This document shows positions 15,982 through 22,891 of a stretch of DNA of 22,891 nucleotides, piece after piece. Source of the DNA: Actinidia chinensis. Its lineage: Eukaryota > Streptophyta > Magnoliopsida > Ericales > Actinidiaceae. Position 1 is the stretch's first letter. Every line of letters begins with the position of its first letter. The stretch is from positions 22,501 through 45,391 of the forward strand of contig VIGQ01001569.1 of NCBI GenBank assembly GCA_009663005.1. The letters run 5' to 3'. The notes below the pieces were generated by a model. The model worked only from the letters and a program-made list of their open reading frames with translations, did no database searches and was not told the origin of the DNA. The translations under genes and the position numbers were made by a program.

Positions 15982-17799
15982 TGTTAGATCAATCTTATTT
16001 GATGATATTTGATGGCATAGGTGCATCATAAAAGGGCTTAATATTGATATATTAACATGCTGCCATTTGACGCAACACGTATGATGGATGATACTCTTAA
16101 ATTAAGGGTATTATTATCTTATTAATGCCATATAATTAGATATGCATGATAATGTGTATTCTACATTAGTATCTTTTACTCTGATTTTACCATGTTCACA
16201 TTGCCATCATTCTAAGTCATATGATTTACATTGCCTATATTGGATTTACTAGATGACATTTGGTGATGTGTTGTGGTCATTGAGTTGCTTGCTATACATG
16301 GTAGTATACCTATTCTTAAATCAATGAATAACATTATTAAAAGTAGTCTACAATGATTTAGATTGTCTACATTATTACATAGATCTACTTTTAACTGCAA
16401 AACGTGCTTTCACATGATAAATGGAGATTATCTAGAGAAACGTGGTTGCAAACATCATCTCTCCATGTATGGTACACATTACTTGTATATCTTGATACAT
16501 TGTTTGATTTTTGTGTGTAGTGGTATGGCAATTGCAGGTTTACTTGGTAGTAAATATATATCAATTTATAGACACAATACTTGAGCATTCTATATGATAT
16601 ATTGTATGCATATTTGTTTTTAGACTACCTCTAGCATTACCAAGTCTTACATGATAAATGATATATTTATTAGAGAACTTTATTACACATTCATGAATTT
16701 ATTTTCCTACACTTATGTGTTTTATTCTCTTAAAAATAGGATTCTTGAAGTCAAGTCAATATGCTATAATTTGCATAAAACTACACTTTGACTTGAAATT
16801 TTGGTTCTTAAGTTCAAATATGTGTTTTACAACTTGACTTGCATCTTACACATTGAACTTAAAGACCATGTGATAGGTTTGAACCTTCCATGTACTCACA
16901 CATTGCTATTTGACTCTTATATGCCAAGCTTGTTGTATACAAGTTGTGAGTGGTTAATACTTCTAAGTCTACATTTGGTATCTGCTATAGGAAGCAATGA
17001 AAGTGTTAAAAACAAGTTGAATTAAAATTGCATATCTCTCACTTATTTTTTACAAAAGCTTAAAAAATCAACCAAGTATATCTTTTGATATACCATGCGT
17101 TGCGTCTTTCGAGTATTAAACAAGTTTTATTTCATATATAATGACTTACTCAAAGTGTTGGTTTTCATAATAGAATCACATTCCTTCATATTGACATTCA
17201 CAAGTCATGAATATGCACAAATCACAAGAGTGAGTTTGGAACAAAATTCATCTCTGATTAGAATATCATTCTATTTATTCTCACAAGTCATAAATGATAT
17301 ACATATGATATTAGACTTGATAGAAGTATTCAATAATGTAATAGAACTTGTTTTGACCTCTTACAAGTTCAATGTTAAGGAATGCCTGAGAAATAGGTTC
17401 AAGAAAATTTTTCAAGAAATCAGAGCCGAATTCAAATAGAATTATCTAAGGACTTAAGAGATCCAAATACAGAGAGTTTGAGGCCCTAATCAAACCCCAA
17501 AGGTTAGCTTTCCAATGGAACTTAAATCATGACCAAACTCAAAGTATTAAAGATGTTATGACCAAAAGAGTGAGCCACTGTCAAGAGTTTCTATAATTCT
17601 GCGGCAAAGTTGGGTCAATTTCAAATAGGATCATCTCATACTTAACAAGTACAAATTAGAATTCTTGATCCTAAATTGTAGTCCCGGAAGTTCTAATTTC
17701 CATCACAACAAACAGCGTGCAAAAATTTCAAGTAACGAAGAAGTTATGGTCACTTTATTGAAGACTGGTCATCAGCCGAGGCCAGGAATCTAATGTAAA

Positions 17800-17965
17800 C
17801 TCGACCAAAGTTGAAGTTCGATCGCGCGAAGTAGGCGACCGAAGTTGTGAAAACAGAGCCTCTGGAATTACAGCACAGACCTCGACCCAAACTTCATGTT
17901 TGTGCGACCAAAGTTTACTTTTGCGCGACCAATAGATGAATTTCGCGCGATCGAAAGTTCCAAAA
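17800..17965 (+). repeat. Degenerate GCGCGACCAAAGTT repeats in the LTR U3
   Basis: Six related copies of (G)CGACC-AAAGTT or CGATCGAAAG start near 17801, 17835, 17882, 17904, 17924 and 17944. They are spaced 20-47 bp apart in a CG-rich island just upstream of the TATA box. They may be promoter enhancer repeats; this is inference from position only. Confidence 0.6.
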
Positions 17966-18059
17966 AACAGATCTGGACGCTGCCATTCAAATTCCAATGG
18001 CTCAGATTGATTCCCTACGGCTCTATCATTTTTCCAACGGGAAGATTTGGTAAAAATGG

Positions 18060-18067
18060 TATAAATA
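18060..18067 (+). promoter_or_regulatory. TATA box of the SIRE-like LTR
   Basis: TATAAATA preceded by an AT-poor stretch and followed by CAACCC. Transcription would begin about 30 bp downstream and run through R/U5 into gag. Confidence 0.6.
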
Positions 18068-18699
18068 CAACCCTTTGGGTTGTGAAAAAATTATGAAAAT
18101 GCTCTAAGTTAATTTTATTCCTCCATTCTACTCTCTAGCACTTCAATACTCTCTCTAATTCATATTTGCATTACTATCAAGAGAGAAAATACCAGTGTTC
18201 TTAATTTGTATTTATTCATACACCTAAGGATATTGGTGAACTTCAAGTTACTTCAAATCATTGTAATCTTTGAATAGATCACCTTTGAGTGATTATGTGA
18301 TTCCAGTAGTGGAATACTCTTGAAAACTAGCAGAGTTCTAGTGATGGCATTCCAAGAGAAGTGTTCTCTTGAAAACTAGAGGTTCTCTAGTATTTGTAAA
18401 GGTTTTTCAAAGCACCTCTAAACTTGAAAATATAGTGAAATCCCCATGAAGACTTGGAGATTGGACGTAGGCAAGGATTGGCGACTAACATAAATCGTTG
18501 TTTTTACTCTCTATCCTCTTAACCACTCCGTAAACGTTTTGGCGTTACATATTATATACTTGTTTATTATTCTTATCATATTTACATTGCGGTATTCAAT
18601 TAGGAGTAATTGATTTGGGAAAATTTAATTGTGATATTTAATTAGCAATTTAGTTGAAACCAATTACCCCCTCTCAATTTGCCATACCAGGACTAACAT

Positions 18700-18711
18700 T
18701 GGTATCAGAGT
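18700..18711 (+). other. Primer binding site of the SIRE-like element
   Basis: TGGTATCAGAGT, an 11 of 12 match to the initiator Met tRNA complement, one base after the LTR end (ACA-T-TGG). Confidence 0.85.
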
Positions 18712-18739
18712 AAGTCTCTAATTTTTGAACTTACTGTTA

Positions 18740-19860
18740 GGAGTAGCTCCATGAAAAATCCCATTAGGAAAATCTTTTGCCGAGGGGCATTCGATTTTTA
18801 GTTCACCGATATTGGATGCATCAATTATGCTTATTGGAAGGCTAAACTGAGATTATTCATTCAAGCCAATGATTATAATTGTGGATATTATTTCTAATAA
18901 TCTATATATAAAATCATTCTAATTCTAATTATCTAAATGCACCGGCCATCACTTTGTAATAGTGGATTAGATTCTCATATGCATACTAGATTAACTCAGT
19001 ACATCGTCTCATGCAATATTTGGACCAATTAAAAAAAATATTTAGGGAACGAAAATTATATTACAGTACATATAAATTTAAATTCAATCTACAAATATTT
19101 CTCTCCGGAGTCTTTCTGTGGTTGAAAATGTTTAGATACTACCAAGAATAAGCAGAACACGGAGTTGATCATAAGCAAGAGGATTTTCATTTAATCTCAC
19201 TCTGACGTGTTGAGGAAGTTATCATAATGACATGGCTAATTATGCTTGATGTCAAACGAAAAGGATGAAAACTATAATGCGGTATCCTATATCATTCCCT
19301 TTCAAATGATAGTTTTGAGGATCACTCGACTTTATATTATTATTTGATGTTGTTGATGATCATAGGTATATGATGAATTGCTAGATGCATTTGAGGAGTA
19401 TTTGTGGAATCAAAGAAAATGCATCTAAAAATTAATCGTTAAAGAAACACATTGCATCTTTTAGATTGAATTGAAAATTTTTAAAAATAATGCAAATATT
19501 TTGAAAATTTAAAAATGGTGCATAAAAAAATAAAAAAATGTGATTTTAAAGCATGCAATCACATGAAATTACTTCTTTAAAGAATGGACAACTGGTTTTA
19601 AAGAAAAAATAAAGGAAAAGGTTGTCTTTTAATGCTAAAAATGAGATTGCTAAAGATAAAATTGAAAATCTCTATGATCTCATTTTGCCTGTTTTTTTTT
19701 TTTTCAAAAATTTGTTAATTACGGAAAGAATGGACATATTTCACCACACATGCCCTAGACGAAGAAACTAAACAATGTGTGAAACAAAATGTGGATGCCT
19801 AAACAAATTGGCATGTTAATAAGGTCAGGCAACACACAAGACCCCACAGGAAAGGGTACG
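18740..19860 (+). pseudogene. SIRE-type copia gag, decayed
   Basis: The N-terminal block NYAYWKAKLRLFIQANDYN is readable at about 18822-18878 and is characteristic of copia gag in this lineage. It then hits a stop. Further pieces are YDELLDAFEE (about 19370-19400) and GKNGHIS (about 19722-19742), a remnant of a CCHC zinc knuckle whose two leading cysteines are lost. MWMPKQ (about 19792-19809) resembles the W-V/M-P-K repeats after the knuckle. Between them the sequence is AT-rich with many stops, so the gene is dead. Confidence 0.72.
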
Positions 19861-22800
19861 AAAAAGAAAATTCAAATTTTGTAGGTACAAATACAAAGAA
19901 GAGAAGCACCAAGGACTTAAAAAAAAATACATTCAAGGTATACAAGTCAAGAAAGGACACTAAGAGTTTGAAGAAGGAAAATACTTCACAAGTGTTCTAT
20001 CCTAAGAGAAAAAGATAAGTTGCCTATAATAAGGATAAGAAAATGAGGCACATTGACAATCTTTATCCTAAGATTGAAGAAAGAAGAAAATCAAATGAGT
20101 ACATCTCTCATTCTCGTTTCAATAACAAAACCTTCTTCACCTACAACGAGCATAATGGAAAAATTACTTGGGCTAAGGTCTCAAATAGGTAGGTGAAAGT
20201 ATGATCTCTAACACACCCTTGTACTTATCTTGACAAATCTTACGTGGTGTTGTTAGTAATTGATGCATAATATGTTAGTTAATCATATTTTAATACCTTA
20301 CATATTGACATTTTATATGTATCATGATGAGATTTTAAATTGAACATATTCATACCATCTGACTATGTGGCATATATCATCATGCGTTATATGATAGTGA
20401 TTTATGATAAGATTGCTATGTGATGTAAATGATTCATATATTAGGTGATTATCAATTTATCTTACATCAACCTATGTAAGCAAATTCATGGTCATGCTTT
20501 CCGAGACTATATCTAGTGCCATGAAAATTGCGTTAGGATGACTTAAAACTTATGTTCAATCACATCGATTAAACTCAAAATAAGCCGTAAACAAGGGAAG
20601 TTTTTTTTTTTAATAAAACATGCTGTACCATGATGAACAACTTCGAGTTTGAAATATTCAATGGTGTGTGAAATAACGAGTTATTTAATTTTGATAATGA
20701 AAGTTAAGGTCAAGTTGTGACATTTATCATAGTAAGAAACAGAAAAACCACACACATCATTATTAAACTCAAAACACGCGCTCATAAACAAAAAAATTTT
20801 AAGACGAAAAAGGCATTTTGTATAAATTGATAAAATGAATAAGCGTTGAAGAAAATAAGTTAACTAGTACACTCTATTATATTTTGAAAGAAAAAACATA
20901 AGTGCTCAAAATGAAAGGATTAAAAATATTTAAAGTGAGATTTGCAACTCTCCAACAAGTCCACATTTGGTGTTAAATGCATAAAAAAATATAGAAGTGT
21001 TAGTTTAACACTTAAACAAAAATTGATCAACAAGAATAAAACTGTGAATTGTCAATGAAAAATAGCCAACTTAAAATCAAAAATGCTTTTACTAGATGGA
21101 ATAAATGATGACCTTTATAGGATAAAAAGATTACGAGTCTTATTTCAAACACAAAAAACGGAACTCAATTTGAACTTTTCTAGAGACAAAAATATGTCAC
21201 CCGTAATATGACGAAAAGCGTCTGAGAAACAGGAATCCGAAATTTTGACAGCAAAAAAATCTACGGAAAAATACTCTCTCGTTCTTCCAGCCAAATCTGA
21301 AAATTCAGAGTGATGAATCACATCTAATATCTCTTTTCATTCTATATGCTTCTGTTCTTATCTTGATAACTTCTTGATTATATAGTTATTAATTATACTA
21401 CTAATGTATCATGAAGTTCTAGGATAATTCTTTGCCGTATTCGGTATGTGACTTATTAGAATTTTCCGTATAGTCACCATAAGCTCGCTAGAGTATGACT
21501 CCATGTTTCCTTAAAATCTTCGGAGTTCATACGTATTATTTTGATGATTAATTATTTTTAGAAATACATGTGGCTTCATTGAGATATATCAATGTTTGCA
21601 TTCTATGATAAAAAAGAGTATATACAAATTAAGATAAAATACTTCAAAGTGAAATATGTGTTGCACTACTTGTCTCCTTCATGCAAAATTAAAATTTTCA
21701 ATAAAAAAAATTTTTATTTTGGATAAGCACTTTTTGATGAACAATGATATTACGTGAAGTGTATGAGCTTGCTTAAAATTGTATCATTAGATATATATTG
21801 ATGAAATGCTTTAATCGTTTATGCTGACTTCGTCATAACATATTGATTGAAATTTATGAATATTTCACTTAATTTTGATTGATATCTAGTGTGAAAAAAA
21901 ATATGTTAAAGGGAGTTGATTGATTTTGATACAGATAGTCCTTATTGGATAATTTCAAAAAAATCCTCTATAATGAAGGAGTTAAGACGTGAGGCTCTTA
22001 TAAAATACTTTTAAATTTTTCCACCCACCTCAAATTGGCCTTCTCTAACATGCTTTGTACTATTGATATCTCTATAGTATGATGACTCTTTTGTATCCAT
22101 CGAAGTGAATATTCTCCATTTGCAAAAAAATTTAAATATCCACCTAGTGATTGATGTGTAAAAAAGAAAAAAATAGTTTTAAAATAATTATTTTTAGAAA
22201 TCCCTCTTTTCATGAAAAGTATGAGACAGGTGTTTTTATAATAAAAACAATCTTTAAACGTCTCACTTAAAATGCTATGGTTTAAGTAGTATCTATATAC
22301 TAGCATTCAATCCTAGTGATGTTGCTCTTAATTAAATTTATTATATGTATAGCGGTATGGTGTTGAGAAATAAGAGATATATTTTTGGCAAATGTTTTTT
22401 AAAAAATCCTTTCATAATATTTCATGGTATTGCTTAATTGCTTGGATTATTTGCATATCATCACACTTGAAATATGAAGCACAAACTTAGGGGGAGCACT
22501 CTTATAATTGGTATACCTGATAGGTGTCACTATTCGGTGACATAAAAAAGGCGCGGCTTGATTAGAAAAATTGTATCAGCGGTGCAATGTTAGGTGATAT
22601 AAGCGGAGCTGCTATAACCAGTAAACATTTGTATCAGACTTATGTCCAGATAAATGGTATCATGAACAATTGATATTATAGTGTGCTTACTGAACCCCTG
22701 GAGATATAAGGGACGGTATTTGGTACATTAATAAAAAAACGCTTGTCACTATCACATCATTTGTTACTTACATGATATATGCATTTGATATTGTCTAAAG

Positions 22801-22870
22801 GGTGAAAATTTGAAACTTATATTTTCTCTTAAGCCCTCTTTTAGACACGTATAGTGTGAAGGGGAGCTAC
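19861..22870 (+). other. Internal region of the SIRE-like element, no recognisable pol
   Basis: About 3 kb between gag and the purine tract. No integrase, reverse transcriptase or RNase H block is readable in any frame. The longest open frame (- strand 21998-22306, 102 codons) is lysine/phenylalanine-rich low-complexity code with no domain I know. A TTAGGGGGAGC phrase at 22488-22498 is a second purine tract of the type common in SIRE 3' regions. The content may be a deleted or replaced pol. Confidence 0.5.
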
Positions 22871-22891
22871 AATTAGGGAGATTTGTTAAAA
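22871..22891 (+). other. Polypurine tract and first 8 bases of the 3' LTR
   Basis: AATTAGGGAGATT followed by TGTTAAAA at 22884. The purine tract next to TGTTA is the plus-strand priming arrangement of SIRE-like elements. TGTTA matches the first five bases of the proposed 5' LTR; the next three differ from it. Confidence 0.6.

Larger units (their letters stand above)
15982..18698 (+). repeat. 5' LTR of the SIRE-like element (about 2.7 kb)
   Basis: The 3' end is secure: CCCCCTCTCAATTTG...GGACTAACA directly before the primer binding site. The 5' end is placed at TGTTAG (15982), complementary to the terminal CTAACA. The same TGTTA follows the purine tract at the window end. A TATA box at 18060 would give a U3 of about 2.1 kb and R/U5 of about 0.6 kb. 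The phrases GTGAAATCCCCATGAAG and TTGGACGTAGGC near 18438-18475 are familiar from SIRE-type LTRs. The start could be wrong if another TG is the true end. The open frames 16363-16584, 16801-17025 and 17095-17439 lie in it and look non-coding. Confidence 0.65.
15982..22891 (+). mobile_element. SIRE/Maximus-like Ty1/copia element, 3' LTR cut by window end
   Basis: A long 5' LTR (15982-18698) ends GGACTAACA and is followed by TGGTATCAGAG. A degenerate gag comes next. The internal region ends with a purine tract (AGGGAGATT) and the start of a second LTR (TGTTA) at 22884. The LTR end, primer binding site, N-terminal gag block and GGGGGAG-type tract together resemble the SIRE/Maximus lineage. The internal region is only about 4.2 kb, and I recognise no protease, integrase or reverse transcriptase in it. 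It looks like a non-autonomous or internally deleted copy. Confidence 0.75.

Noticed and set aside
17095..17439. + strand frame of 114 codons
   Set aside because: It lies in the U3 of the SIRE-like LTR. Its length is within chance for AT-rich sequence and there is no recognisable domain.
21998..22306. - strand frame of 102 codons
   Set aside because: It is antisense to the SIRE-like internal region, with K/F/N-biased composition and no domain.

Overview
The window is plant nuclear DNA, probably from a repeat-rich flowering plant. It is AT-rich, contains three recognisable lineages of plant LTR retrotransposon (Ty3/gypsy, Ty1/copia, and a SIRE/Maximus-type copia), and has the CT/GA and AT microsatellites typical of plant intergenic DNA. 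I see no intact host gene, rRNA, tRNA gene or CRISPR array. The open frames that exist are short and fall in LTRs or decayed retroelement code.

Layout. (1) 1-8372, + strand: a head-to-tail array of a small non-autonomous Ty3/gypsy-like element of about 1.85 kb. Each complete unit is 5' LTR (about 480 bp), initiator-Met-type primer binding site, a gag fragment, a captured piece of plant class XI myosin (two IQ calmodulin-binding motifs), a purine-rich tract, then 3' LTR. Four complete units and one 5'-truncated unit are present. Neighbouring units are joined LTR-to-LTR by AATTAA or a one-base-shorter form. That sequence equals the 4 bases before the primer binding site plus the 2 bases between the purine tract and the LTR, which is the expected join of two unprocessed full-length cDNA ends (a 2-LTR-circle junction). 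(2) 8373-12359, - strand: the 5' two-thirds of a decayed Ty1/copia element (189-bp LTR, leader, gag, integrase, reverse transcriptase). It is cut within the reverse transcriptase region by the array, whose last LTR ends at its terminal CA. The copia leader holds a minisatellite of TGACGTCA (CRE/bZIP-type) boxes. (3) 12360-15981: non-coding DNA with microsatellites and possible old LTR debris. (4) 15982-22891, + strand: a SIRE/Maximus-like copia element with an apparently 2.7-kb 5' LTR, primer binding site, degenerate gag, about 2.7 kb of internal sequence with no recognisable pol, a purine tract, and the first 8 bases of a 3' LTR at the window edge.

Relative order: the copia element inserted first, and the gypsy array later landed inside it. 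The gypsy element itself arose by capture of myosin coding sequence, and the LTR-end variants suggest that the array was amplified after the LTRs of one unit had diverged. Reading frames in every element are broken by many single-base insertions and deletions. This could be age, uncorrected long-read error, or both, so exact protein reconstructions are not supportable. The most notable observation is the combination of a host myosin IQ fragment inside a retroelement with amplification of that element as a 2-LTR-junction concatemer.
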